The notes under the pieces: model-generated
The model's database searches: none
Told to the model about the DNA's origin: nothing
The model's input: only the letters and a program-made list of their open reading frames with translations
Translations under genes and position numbers: made by a program
Shown: positions 8,033 to 16,590 of the stretch, one piece after another
Layout: every line of letters begins with the position of its first letter
Position numbering within the stretch: position 1 is the stretch's first letter
Assembly (NCBI RefSeq): GCF_900155425.1
Contig: NZ_LT700189.1
Coordinates: 401,787 to 465,786 of the forward strand
Direction of reading: 5' to 3'
DNA: 64,000 nucleotides
Origin: Parabacteroides massiliensis
Lineage (GTDB): Bacteria > Bacteroidota > Bacteroidia > Bacteroidales > Tannerellaceae

Positions 8033-9088
8033 ATGCTGACCGATATCCGTCTGTTGAGTCATCAATTGGCAAAACCCTGGTTCAAGAACCCGAAAGACTT
8101 GGTTGCCTGGATGGGAGCTATCCAGGCACAAGAATATACGATGGCGAAATGGGCGGTCGGGACTCGTTTGAAGTCTTCTTCGTTGCAGGCGGTGGACGAT
8201 GCGCTTGCAAAGGGGGAAATCCTGCGTACCCATATATTGCGGCCGACTTGGCATTTCATAGCAGCAGAGGATATCCGCTGGATGCTGCAATTGTCGGGAG
8301 ACCGTATACGGACAGCCTTCGATTCCTATGCAAAAAGCCGGAAGATGGAGATAACCGGAAGCTTCTATGCAAAAGGTTGCAGCTTGCTGGAACGATTGTT
8401 GGGTGGAAACAAGAGCCTGACAAAGCAGGAATTGGCGGATGAGTTCGGTCGGGCAGGGATCGAGGCGGACAATCACTTGATACATTATTTTCTGGTCCGT
8501 GCCGAAACGGATGGTTTTGTGTGCAGCGGGGTAGATAAAAACAAGAAGCCGACCTATGCTTTGCTGGAAGAACGTGTGCCTCCTGTGAAAGAACTCAACC
8601 GCGAAGAGGCGCTCGCCCGGCTGGCTACCTTATATTTTCAAAGCCATTCCCCGGCCACATTGCCTGATTTTGTCTGGTGGTCCGGCTTGACGGCGACCGA
8701 GGCACGGCATGCGGTTGCGTTGATCGAAGGCGATCTGCTTGCCGAAAAGTTTGATTCGGAAACTTTTTACCTGCATGCAACTTGCGACTTGAAGGCCCGT
8801 TGCCGGAAAGTGTTGCATCTGTTGCCCTCGTATGATGAATATCTGATCAGTTATAAAGACCGGACGACCGTTATGCTGCGCGAACATCATCCTAAAGCAT
8901 TCAATACTTTCGGTATCTTTTACCCCGTAATCCTGTATAATGGCCGGATCGTCGGCAATTGGAAAAAAGATTCGAAAAAGAAAGCACTTGCTGTCGAAAC
9001 GTCTTTGTTCGATGAATCTTTCGATCTTCCGGAAGATTTGCTGAAAAAGGCAGTCGATTATTATTGCTCTTTCCACACCCAAAAGTAG
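8033..9088 (+). CDS. Winged-helix protein of AlkZ/AlkX DNA glycosylase family
   Basis: A 351-residue member of the winged-helix DNA-binding family (HTH_42) that includes the interstrand-crosslink glycosylases AlkZ and YcaQ/AlkX. The catalytic-type QxQ motif is visible in MGAIQAQEYTMAKWAVG (about residues 31-36). LRTHILRPTWHFI and a tandem winged-helix region (about 120-200) follow, then a C-terminal domain with LLPSYDEYLISYKDR. It follows cyuA closely, probably by operon organisation rather than pathway. The last codons lie in a 22-base-period repeat cluster that runs past the stop. Family assignment is good; the lesion repaired is not known. Confidence 0.82.
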   Translation: MLTDIRLLSHQLAKPWFKNPKDLVAWMGAIQAQEYTMAKWAVGTRLKSSSLQAVDDALAKGEILRTHILRPTWHFIAAEDIRWMLQLSGDRIRTAFDSYAKSRKMEITGSFYAKGCSLLERLLGGNKSLTKQELADEFGRAGIEADNHLIHYFLVRAETDGFVCSGVDKNKKPTYALLEERVPPVKELNREEALARLATLYFQSHSPATLPDFVWWSGLTATEARHAVALIEGDLLAEKFDSETFYLHATCDLKARCRKVLHLLPSYDEYLISYKDRTTVMLREHHPKAFNTFGIFYPVILYNGRIVGNWKKDSKKKALAVETSLFDESFDLPEDLLKKAVDYYCSFHTQK

Positions 9089-9165
9089 GGATTCCACACT
9101 CGGCTGTGGATTTTTTACACACTTTCCCCAATCCGTTCCACACTTCTCCGATTTCTTCTGTATGA
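9071..9165. repeat. Degenerate repeat cluster with about 22-base period
   Basis: TTCCACAC-like words start at 9071, 9092, 9115 and 9136 (spacing 21, 23, 21). TCCACACTCGGCTGTGGA is a hairpin, and CACACTTC (9139 onward) pairs with GAAGTGTG about 30 bases later. The cluster begins inside the final codons of the preceding gene. Confidence 0.55.
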
Positions 9166-9332
9166 AGTGTGCCGCTTTTATAGGCTTGTATATCAGTTGT
9201 TTGTTTTTTTAATGTGTCTTCTTCCCCGTTTCCGGCACGTCCTTTGCTGTTTCTTTACCAGAATTAGATATTATCCTTCCCGAGATATTGTTTTCTGATT
9301 GGATATTTGATTAGAAAAAGCTTATCGATATT

Positions 9333-9366
9333 AAATCCGCTTCGCCTGTGAAGGTAAAGCGGATTT
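9333..9366. terminator. Bidirectional terminator between convergent genes
   Basis: AAATCCGCTT (9333-9342) and AAGCGGATTT (9357-9366) form a perfect stem, followed on the plus strand by more T residues. It separates the AlkZ-like gene (plus) from corA (minus). The rest of 9166-9332 shows nothing supportable. Confidence 0.65.
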
Positions 9367-9372
9367 TTCAGT

Positions 9373-10299
9373 TTAGAACCATTTGATCTTCCTGAAAATG
9401 AAGAACGATAAGGCCGATAGCGTGATGGAGACCATGACGATGATGGCGAAACCGTGCGGCATGTTCTCTCCGTAGATCGGGACGTTCATGCCGTAGAAGC
9501 TGGCGATGAGGGTGGGGACCATCAGGATGATGGAGATGGAGGTCATGCGCTTCATGATGGTGTTCACGTTGTTGGAGATGATGGAGGCGAACGCATCCAT
9601 CGTACCGGTCAGGATGTCGCTATAGATATTGACCGTGAGGTGCGCCTGTTTCAACTCCGTTTCCACATCTTCCACCAGTTCGTTGTCCATATAGGCCGGT
9701 TCCTGGAAAATGCTTTGCAGTTTGCTGAGCATCACTTCGTTGCCACGGATGGAGGTGTTGAAGTAAACCATGCTCTTCTCTAACTTCATCAGGCGAAGCA
9801 GGTCTTCGTTGCGGATACTCTTTTCCAGTGCTTTTTCGGCGTGCGCCACCTCGTTGTTGATTTGTTTCAGATATTTCAGGAACCATACGGCAGACGAATG
9901 GATCAGCCGCAGGATCAGGTCGTATTTATGACGTACGACGACTTCTTTGCGGCGGGTATACCGGATAAAGTCCGGTATCAGTTCCGTCTTGTAGTAGCAA
10001 ACGGATATGATGATTTCATTGTTTGTCATAATTCCCAGGGGAATGGTCGTGAAAGGAATACCCTGTTCCTGGCTCTGCACCGGAATCCGAATGATGGTCA
10101 ATAACCAATTTCCCTCATATTCGATACGCGGGCGTTCGTCCGTATCGGCAATATCGCTTAAAAAAGATTCGGGAACATTGAATTGGTTTGTCAGGTAATG
10201 GATATCCTCTGCCGTAGGGCATTCTACATTGATCCAGCTGTTTGGAAGCCATTGGTCTTTTTCCACAAAGCCGGCTTCACAATAAAGAAAAGTTCTCAT
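9373..10299 (-). CDS. corA: CorA-family divalent cation transporter
   Basis: A 308-residue magnesium/cobalt channel of the inner membrane. The N-terminal cytoplasmic alpha/beta domain and long helices lead to two C-terminal transmembrane helices (about 245-305). The signature YGMN between them is visible as SFYGMNVPIYGENMP, and the protein ends with the basic KIKWF tail typical of CorA. A second CorA-type gene lies at 15496-16578 and is only distantly similar. Transcription probably starts from the TACCTTTG box at 10431-10438 with a leader of about 125 bases. Confidence 0.93.
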   Translation of the reverse strand: MRTFLYCEAGFVEKDQWLPNSWINVECPTAEDIHYLTNQFNVPESFLSDIADTDERPRIEYEGNWLLTIIRIPVQSQEQGIPFTTIPLGIMTNNEIIISVCYYKTELIPDFIRYTRRKEVVVRHKYDLILRLIHSSAVWFLKYLKQINNEVAHAEKALEKSIRNEDLLRLMKLEKSMVYFNTSIRGNEVMLSKLQSIFQEPAYMDNELVEDVETELKQAHLTVNIYSDILTGTMDAFASIISNNVNTIMKRMTSISIILMVPTLIASFYGMNVPIYGENMPHGFAIIVMVSITLSALSFFIFRKIKWF

Positions 10300-10430
10300 T
10301 ATTGCCTCCTTTCGTTTTTGTCAACGTACAGAGGCCTTGCTGTTGTACCCCTGTGCGTTACTTGTTACTTTCTGTTTCTGTTTCTCGCGGAATACTGTCG
10401 TCCATAATTTATCATTACTTTTTACGGCTG

Positions 10431-10438
10431 CAAAGGTA
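10431..10438 (-). promoter_or_regulatory. Promoter -7 box of corA
   Basis: Minus-strand TACCTTTG followed by GCAGCC, placed just beyond the MATE terminator and pointing into corA. Confidence 0.5.
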
Positions 10439-10439
10439 G

Positions 10440-10478
10440 AAAAATCCGCCGATAAATGTGTTCCGGAAGCGGATTTTT
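10440..10478 (-). terminator. Terminator of MATE gene
   Basis: AAAAATCCGC (10440-10449) pairs with GCGGATTTTT (10469-10478). On the minus strand the stem is followed by a T run, directly after the MATE stop. Confidence 0.75.
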
Positions 10479-10479
10479 G

Positions 10480-11823
10480 TCAAGTCCGTGAGATTGCATA
10501 TCTGCGATAACGGTAATAGGCGATACCTGCCAAATCAGCCAGGAACCAACCGATAGGTATAGACCACCAAATACCGGTGGCCCCAATGGAGGGAATGGAT
10601 GCCAGCCGATAAGAAAGGACGACACGTGTACCTAAAGACAGAATGGTAAGCACGACGGACATTCCCGGCATACGGATGGCCCGGTAGTAGCCGTAAAGGA
10701 GGAACAAGATACCGATACCTAAATAGAAAGTTCCTTCGATGTGCAGATATTCTGTTCCGATACGAAGTATTTCTGTCTCGTCCGGGCGGACGAAAATAAG
10801 CATCAAAGGCTTGGCAAAAAAGAAAACCAACAGCGAGATGACAAGGGAAAAGACGACCGTTATAAGAAATGCGCTGCGTACTCCCCGGCGGATGCGATCC
10901 CCTTTCTGCGCTCCGAAATTTTGGGCGACAAAGGTGGAAAAAGCATTCCCGAATTCCTGGACGGGCATATAGGCGAAGGAGTCGATCTTGACTGCTGCGG
11001 CGAATGCGGCCATGACGGCCGTACCAAAACTGTTTACCAACCCTTGCACCATCAATATTCCGAAGTTCATCACGGATTGTTGGACGCAAGTCAGTGTGGA
11101 GAAAGAAGTGATTTCTCTCAGGCTGGAACGGTCGAAGCGCATATCTTCCCGGTGTAATCGCAGTTCGGGACGGGTTTTATAGGTATACAGCAAGATACCG
11201 GAGGCCGCCGTTCCTTGTGCGATAACCGTTGCGGCCGCTGCTCCTTCGAGGCCTTGATCCAGGACAAGAATAAGAAACAAATCAAGCCCGATATTCAAAA
11301 CGACCGATACAGCTAAAAACCATAAAGGTGTTACCGAATCGCCTACGGCCCGAAGCAACGCCGCATAAAAATTATACAGGAAAGTAAAAGCTATTCCCCA
11401 GAAAATGATCCACAGATAGTTACGCATCAACGGATAAATATCATAGGGAACTTGTAACCATCGCAAAATCGGATCGAGGCAAAGGAATACGGCTACATTC
11501 AGCAAAACAGTCACCGTGCCGATCAGCAGGAAAGAAACATAGATGCTACGTCGCAAGGCGGACAGGTCGCCGGCTCCGTATTGCAGAGAGAAAACCGTAC
11601 CGCTTCCCATCGACAACCCAAGCAGGATAGAGATCAGGAAAACCATCAAGGTATAGGCGGAACCGACTGCTGCCAACGCATTTGCGCCGATACATTGTCC
11701 CACGATCAACGTATCGGCTATGTTGTAGCATTGTTGTAAAAGCGATCCTGCCAGCATCGGCAATGTGAATTGCAGCAGGGTGGTGGTTATACCTCCTTGT
11801 GTAAGGTCTCCTTTCCGTAACAT
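10480..11823 (-). CDS. MATE family efflux transporter
   Basis: A 447-residue inner-membrane Na+/H+-coupled drug or metabolite exporter with about twelve transmembrane helices in two repeats. The N-terminal signature is LPMLAGSLLQQCYNIADTLIVG with GANALAAVGSAYTLM, typical of the DinF/NorM-like group. The second repeat starts near residue 235 (SVMNFGILMVQGLVNSFG). It is a single-gene unit with its own TATTTTTG box at 11862-11869 and a terminator at 10440-10478. Substrate unknown. Confidence 0.93.
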   Translation of the reverse strand: MLRKGDLTQGGITTTLLQFTLPMLAGSLLQQCYNIADTLIVGQCIGANALAAVGSAYTLMVFLISILLGLSMGSGTVFSLQYGAGDLSALRRSIYVSFLLIGTVTVLLNVAVFLCLDPILRWLQVPYDIYPLMRNYLWIIFWGIAFTFLYNFYAALLRAVGDSVTPLWFLAVSVVLNIGLDLFLILVLDQGLEGAAAATVIAQGTAASGILLYTYKTRPELRLHREDMRFDRSSLREITSFSTLTCVQQSVMNFGILMVQGLVNSFGTAVMAAFAAAVKIDSFAYMPVQEFGNAFSTFVAQNFGAQKGDRIRRGVRSAFLITVVFSLVISLLVFFFAKPLMLIFVRPDETEILRIGTEYLHIEGTFYLGIGILFLLYGYYRAIRMPGMSVVLTILSLGTRVVLSYRLASIPSIGATGIWWSIPIGWFLADLAGIAYYRYRRYAISRT

Positions 11824-11861
11824 TGTCAGCTCTTTTTATCCGTAAGTCTTGTATGAGTTTG

Positions 11862-11869
11862 CAAAAATA
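11862..11869 (-). promoter_or_regulatory. Promoter -7 box of MATE gene
   Basis: Minus-strand TATTTTTG, 39 bases upstream of the MATE start, matches TAnnTTTG. Confidence 0.5.
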
Positions 11870-11954
11870 CGAATTTAATCAGATAATCATTCTTTCGGGA
11901 TTTCTGTAACCGGCCGGAATGGCGCCGAGCTTTTGTTTTGGGGTAGAATGAACG

Positions 11955-12899
11955 CTAATCGAGCATCAAACTCATATAAGCCTCCCGGCTCTGGTAGTCG
12001 AGCAACAGGCGGGTGAGCGATTGGGTGTCCATTTCTTTCAGTTCGCCGATGTTGAGAACGGAGTTTTCATGGGTGAAGGCCCAGTGATGGATGAGGCGGT
12101 CGCGGTCCAGGACACGTGCCATACCTAAGGGAAAAGTGCCCGGCCCGGTGAAAGGAGTGCGGTAGATGGCTTTTTCCACCTTGTTCTGGGTTGTTGCCTC
12201 TTGCAAGAGCAGGTTCTTGACGTGCTCGTTGTCGTACATCAACTCTTTGACATAGAGATGGTCGCCGGCAGGATAGAAAAAGATCATGCCTATCGGTTCG
12301 TCCTGGATGTTCAGAGCGGTCAACATCTGTCCGCCGGACATCTGCAAATCGCGCAGGATAGTGACGAAATCGTCATAATCATGCAACACATAGCAGGTAC
12401 GTTCCCGCTGTTTCTTATTGAAAAAATGGTAGAGAGACTCCATCGAGGGTACTTCGGGCGGAACTACCAGGATGCCCTGTTCCCAAGTTGTTTCTTTAGG
12501 GCGGACATACGTTTCTTCCGAATAGTCGAAAGCCTCCGTATAGCCTAAATCACGGTAATAATCGAACAGCCACGGATCAGCCGGGATAATGACGGTCAAG
12601 GCCACCTTTCGGCTTTCCATCACCTCGAAGGCTTCCTGTATCAGTTGGCGCATGAGCCCCTGGCCGCGTTCGGAAGGATGGGTGCAGGCTCCGTATATAT
12701 AGTTCACGGATATTTCCGTCCCGTAGTAAGTCATGACATACGGAAGCATTTGAAGGGCGGAAACGATCTTCCCGTCTTTCTTTATAAACAGGGCGTTTTC
12801 CTTCTTGTAAACCCGGTCGAAGAACAGTTTGATAAATTCTTCGCTGTCGTTGAAAGACGTACGCCACAGGTCGATTAATTGAGATTTGTTGTTATCCAT
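11955..12899 (-). CDS. GNAT-family N-acetyltransferase (Eis-like)
   Basis: A 314-residue acyl-CoA-dependent acetyltransferase. The acetyl-CoA loop is visible in YGACTHPSERGQGLMRQLIQEA (about residues 70-92, with the R/Q-x-x-G-x-G/A pattern). DPWLFDYYRDLGYTEAFDYSE follows, and a second, weaker GNAT-like half is present, as in Eis and other tandem proteins. It is cotranscribed with the upstream DUF2156 gene (9-base gap). Substrate not evident. Confidence 0.85.
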   Translation of the reverse strand: MDNNKSQLIDLWRTSFNDSEEFIKLFFDRVYKKENALFIKKDGKIVSALQMLPYVMTYYGTEISVNYIYGACTHPSERGQGLMRQLIQEAFEVMESRKVALTVIIPADPWLFDYYRDLGYTEAFDYSEETYVRPKETTWEQGILVVPPEVPSMESLYHFFNKKQRERTCYVLHDYDDFVTILRDLQMSGGQMLTALNIQDEPIGMIFFYPAGDHLYVKELMYDNEHVKNLLLQEATTQNKVEKAIYRTPFTGPGTFPLGMARVLDRDRLIHHWAFTHENSVLNIGELKEMDTQSLTRLLLDYQSREAYMSLMLD

Positions 12900-12908
12900 T
12901 GTCCCATA

Positions 12909-13817
12909 TTATTTTACAGGTTTCTTTATTGCTGCTGACTTTTCCAGTAAGATGACCGGGTTATACGAAAGTTTAGCCTGGCGCAACCCCGGAATACCCA
13001 AATCCTCCTCTCGGTTCACATATATATATTTCTCCGGAAGATGGGAGGCGAATTCATTGTTGATAACAGCATAAGCTCCCTCATAGTTCACATTCGCCTT
13101 TTCGACATGGACTCCGAATGTATTGTGGTTGATCGGGGCGCCGAAAGTGAAAGCTACAATCTGATGGTCCACGCAAATTGCTCCCCCCATAAGTCCCAAT
13201 TCATCGTAATGGTTCAAGGCATAGATGATGGAACGGCGTTCGTCGTTCAGATCTTCCTCGTCGTTATCCCCCTGGTTGGCCTTGTACCATTTGCATTCGA
13301 GCTGGAGGCATTCGGGGACCAGTTCCGGTGTGATTGGAATATACCGGTAATCGAATTTCTTCTTGAAATTGTTGATATGATTGCGCTTTGCTTGGTATTT
13401 CTTCCCCTTCAGGGTTGCCAGGTCTTCACGCAAGTAGATGTAATCGAAATAATCCCGTTCGGGGATGTAGAAAAATCCGCCGGGGATCGCTTTTTCGAGT
13501 TCCTCTTTGGCCTCGGGCGTTACGCCTAACATGCAAAGCGGATGGCCCTGTTCGAGCGAGTCGGCTTCCAACAGTTCGATTGCCTGTTTCAAGTGTCCTT
13601 GTCCTGTTGGCGTCATATAAGCGACTCTTGTTTTGTTTTCGATCCAGAAGCGGATCAGCAAACAGCCGTTGACGATGGCAAACTCGCTATCGTAGAGGAA
13701 TCGCCAACTGCAGATATTGGCAAATGAATAGTCGCAATTTTTGTAATTGCTCGGTATCGTGAATGACGTAATAATATCTTTGTCTTCGATTCCGATCGGT
13801 TTAAACGGTATCTTCAT
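12909..13817 (-). CDS. DUF2156 protein (LPG-synthase C-like, GNAT fold)
   Basis: A 302-residue protein matching the DUF2156 family, whose fold resembles the aminoacyl-transferase domain of lysyl-phosphatidylglycerol synthase. Characteristic stretches are DYSFANICSWRF, the basic helix GKKYQAKRNHINNFKKKF, LECKWYKANQGDNDEE and FGVHVEKANVNYEGAYAVINNEFA. No membrane segments are seen, so it lacks the flippase part of MprF. Its promoter box is at 13837-13844, and it is the first gene of a two-gene operon with the GNAT protein. Role unknown. Confidence 0.85.
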   Translation of the reverse strand: MKIPFKPIGIEDKDIITSFTIPSNYKNCDYSFANICSWRFLYDSEFAIVNGCLLIRFWIENKTRVAYMTPTGQGHLKQAIELLEADSLEQGHPLCMLGVTPEAKEELEKAIPGGFFYIPERDYFDYIYLREDLATLKGKKYQAKRNHINNFKKKFDYRYIPITPELVPECLQLECKWYKANQGDNDEEDLNDERRSIIYALNHYDELGLMGGAICVDHQIVAFTFGAPINHNTFGVHVEKANVNYEGAYAVINNEFASHLPEKYIYVNREEDLGIPGLRQAKLSYNPVILLEKSAAIKKPVK

Positions 13818-13836
13818 CTTTTTCTTTTTTGATGTG

Positions 13837-13844
13837 CAAATATA
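13837..13844 (-). promoter_or_regulatory. Promoter -7 box of DUF2156/GNAT operon
   Basis: Minus-strand TATATTTG, 20 bases before the ATG at 13817. Confidence 0.5.
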
Positions 13845-13949
13845 AAACTAATAAATATCAGTTAATCTAAAAAGACTTGTATGTGTTAAACTAATAACTA
13901 TCTTTAAATGTTCGAAGTGTAATGGTTTTTATTTAAAAGAGAGAAGGAT

Positions 13950-14756
13950 ATGAATACAGGTAAAATATTACCGATCGACCTCTATCATACTGTGTCGACC
14001 GCTAATCTGACGTTGGAAAGAGCTTTAAAGATCGTTCACGTCGAAATCGGGCAGGATCATGAATGGCTGCCTTTGGAACCGGGTACTCTTGCGGTGGTCT
14101 GCCGGGCAGGAAAGTTCGAGTGTAAAGTGCTTGAAAAGGAAATCTCCATAGTTGGCGGGCAGGTGCTTCTGGCGTCAGCGGAAGAGGTGAGCGGTGTGTC
14201 CCGTTTTTCGGAGACGGGTTTTGAAGGGATTGTGATCTATGCCGGTAGCGAACTGCTGATTAACCGGCAACGTCTGATGTCCCGGACGATCACGCCAGAC
14301 GAGTTGGAAGAGTCCGCTCTTTATATCCGGCTGATACAGTCGCAAATCGAACGAATGAGCGATGTCCGTGTCAAAGTGGTGGAGTCGCTTTTGCGTGCCC
14401 TTGTCTTCTTTCTCCAACAGGGAGGACATTTAGTGGATGACCGGGATCGCGAAGTCCCGCCTTTTTTCCACGATTTCGCGTTGCTGATTAGCCGTTACCA
14501 TCATAATCCGGTCTATTTTTTTGCCGAGAAGTTGGGACTGACTTCGGCGGAATTGAATAATAAATGTAAATTGCATTCCGGTATTTCGGCTGCGGAATGG
14601 ATCAGCCAGTATGTACTGCTTGAGGCAAAAGACTTACTGATCAAGACTCGCCTGAGGCCTTTCCGTATTGCCGTGATGCTTAATTTTTCTAATTACGATA
14701 CCTTTGCGCGTTGGTTCAGACGACATACGGGAGAGTTGCCGGGTAATTGGAGATGA
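13950..14756 (+). CDS. AraC-family transcriptional regulator
   Basis: A 268-residue one-component regulator. Residues 1-150 form a cupin-like sensor domain (LEPGTLAVVCRAGKFECKVL, SIVGGQVLLASAEE). Residues about 170-268 hold the double helix-turn-helix: FFAEKLGLTSAELNNKCK is the first helix pair and FRIAVMLNFSNYDTFARWFRRHTGELPGNWR the second, ending as AraC proteins do. It is divergent from the DUF2156 operon and 143 bases upstream of the recombinase gene. Ligand and targets unknown. Confidence 0.88.
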   Translation: MNTGKILPIDLYHTVSTANLTLERALKIVHVEIGQDHEWLPLEPGTLAVVCRAGKFECKVLEKEISIVGGQVLLASAEEVSGVSRFSETGFEGIVIYAGSELLINRQRLMSRTITPDELEESALYIRLIQSQIERMSDVRVKVVESLLRALVFFLQQGGHLVDDRDREVPPFFHDFALLISRYHHNPVYFFAEKLGLTSAELNNKCKLHSGISAAEWISQYVLLEAKDLLIKTRLRPFRIAVMLNFSNYDTFARWFRRHTGELPGNWR

Positions 14757-14899
14757 ATGGAATCTCAGTGTATCGAAGGTGGCTAACATTTTCTTTGAAT
14801 AAAATGGAAAGTTTAGCTATTGTGCTATAATTACTTTTCGTATCTTCACCGAAAATAAAATTTAAGTCTACGTTTTTTTAATTATAAAGTTGCGGGAAT

Positions 14900-15499
14900 A
14901 TGGTAATAGCTTATTTAAGAGTAGGAACGTCAAACAAAGAACTTCTGGAAGAACAGAAAGAAGAGATCAAACGCTATGCTTCGGATCATGATATGAATGT
15001 CGACAAGTGGGTTACGGATGTCATTGTCGGCAAAGGAAAGGAAGATGAACGTAATCTTGCTATGGTGTTGGATCGTATGCAAAAAGGAGATAGCCTGGTC
15101 TTGTTTGATATCTCCCGCTTGGGACGTACTTTGTCGGAAGTCATGGAAGCTATGAGCCGCTGTATGGAAAAAGGCATTCAGATATATAGTATAAAGGACC
15201 GGTATATCTTGGACAATACCTTGGATCTGCCGGTTATGGGGGACGTGTTCAAGCTAGTGGCGGAGATCGAACACAATTTGATGTCTACCCGTACCAAAGA
15301 GGCCTTGGACCATAGGAAGAAGACGGGAGGGGCGTTGGGACGTCCGAAGGGATCGGCCGCTAAACAGTCTTTCCTGGATATGAACAAAGAAGAGGTGATC
15401 AGTATGCTTGAACGCGGAGATACCGTTATCGAAATTTGTAAACGTTTTAATGTCTCCAGAAATACCTATTATATGTTCAAACGGAATTACGGGCTCTAA
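14900..15499 (+). CDS. Serine site-specific recombinase, Mpi/Hin-like, atypical active site
   Basis: A 199-residue protein with resolvase/invertase architecture: N-terminal catalytic domain (1-130), hinge helix (RTKEALDHRKKTGGALGRPKG) and a C-terminal helix-turn-helix (ERGDTVIEICKRFNVSRNTYY). It resembles the Bacteroides master invertase Mpi group. SRLGRT and the arginine-rich E helix are present. Odd: the canonical N-terminal YxRVS is here YLRVGTS (codons TTA AGA GTA GGA ACG TCA), so the nucleophilic serine is replaced by glycine with a serine two residues later. The gene converges on corA with a 4-base overlap. I found no invertible repeat pair next to it. Confidence 0.85.
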   Translation: MVIAYLRVGTSNKELLEEQKEEIKRYASDHDMNVDKWVTDVIVGKGKEDERNLAMVLDRMQKGDSLVLFDISRLGRTLSEVMEAMSRCMEKGIQIYSIKDRYILDNTLDLPVMGDVFKLVAEIEHNLMSTRTKEALDHRKKTGGALGRPKGSAAKQSFLDMNKEEVISMLERGDTVIEICKRFNVSRNTYYMFKRNYGL

Positions 15500-16578
15500 A
15501 ACCAGTCTTTTTTCCGCATATACAACCAGGTCGAGAATGCTGTGAGCAGCATGAGTGACCAAGCTATGCCATATCCGTATTGCCAGTCCAATTCCGGCAT
15601 CGTTTTGAAGTTCATTCCCCATATACCAGCCAGGAACGTAAGCGGGATGAAGATCGTGGATACGATTGTCAGACGTTTCATGATCGCATTCATGCGCAGG
15701 TCGTTATTGGATATATAGAGATCGACCAGGGAGGAGATGATTTCCCGACAACTCTCGGTTGTCTGGATGATGAACTGCAACTGGTCGGATAAGTCGTTAT
15801 AGATGGGAAGGATATCGGCGCTTATGATCCCGTTCTCGGTGCGCAGCAGTTTGACGAATTGTTCCTTCAGCGGTTGGCTGTTCTTGCGGATAACCATATA
15901 TTCTTTCCGGCGTTGCTGGATAAGCTGCCCCATATTACCTTGGTCGTTTTTGATATCGAGCAAGGTTTCTTCTATGTCTTCAAGCATTTCCTCCACTTTG
16001 GAAGCCGCTTCCACTAAATTGGCGATAATCGTATTCAAAAGAAATGCCAAGAGCAATCCGCTGTTTTTCCTACGGATGTTCAGCATGTCGGATTCGAGTG
16101 CTTTGTAGGCGTTTTCGAATACCGGATTGTTGCTTTCCGTAAAGCTGATGACCACATTCCCCGTGATCAGTATACTGATATGTTCGGAGTTGATCTCCAT
16201 ATTGGTGTCATAGTAGGAAGAGTTGAGCACGATAAGCATATGCCTGTCGTACTCTTCTATCTTGACTACGTGTTGGGGTGTCAGGATGTCTTTGGCATCC
16301 AGGTTGTGCATCCCGAATTCGTTGACGATACGTGTGATCGCCTCCGAGTCGGTCAGGCCGCTAACCTGGAACCAGTTGATGCTCTTTTCGTCGACAAACT
16401 TTTTGAATGACGTTTCGCTTGTCTTGAGCTCCCGCGTGTGCAAGTTGTCGGCGTTGTATTGTGTGAGGTTGATCCGCGTAACGGTCTCATGCTCGCCGGC
16501 ATAGAAATATCGGTCGGCAAGATGCCGGTTCGAAATATGCTTGCGCTTGTGTGGATGTACATATTCTCTTCGCCTCAT
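15496..16578 (-). CDS. corA: CorA-family magnesium/cobalt transporter
   Basis: A 360-residue CorA protein. A Lys/Arg/His-rich N-terminus leads to the alpha/beta domain, then the long stalk helix (EEMLEDIEETLLDIKND), and two C-terminal transmembrane helices with the selectivity motif GIWGMNFKTMPELDWQYGYG. The tail is YMRKKDWF. It is the classical TmCorA-like paralogue, while the gene at 9373-10299 is shorter and more divergent. It lies 12 bases downstream of mutS2 on the same strand and is probably cotranscribed. Confidence 0.95.
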   Translation of the reverse strand: MRRREYVHPHKRKHISNRHLADRYFYAGEHETVTRINLTQYNADNLHTRELKTSETSFKKFVDEKSINWFQVSGLTDSEAITRIVNEFGMHNLDAKDILTPQHVVKIEEYDRHMLIVLNSSYYDTNMEINSEHISILITGNVVISFTESNNPVFENAYKALESDMLNIRRKNSGLLLAFLLNTIIANLVEAASKVEEMLEDIEETLLDIKNDQGNMGQLIQQRRKEYMVIRKNSQPLKEQFVKLLRTENGIISADILPIYNDLSDQLQFIIQTTESCREIISSLVDLYISNNDLRMNAIMKRLTIVSTIFIPLTFLAGIWGMNFKTMPELDWQYGYGIAWSLMLLTAFSTWLYMRKKDWF

Positions 16579-16590
16579 ATCTGTTTGCTT

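Noticed and set aside
14757..14899. Possible invertible promoter beside the recombinase
   Set aside because: I looked for a matched inverted-repeat pair around the recombinase gene and found only short imperfect matches.
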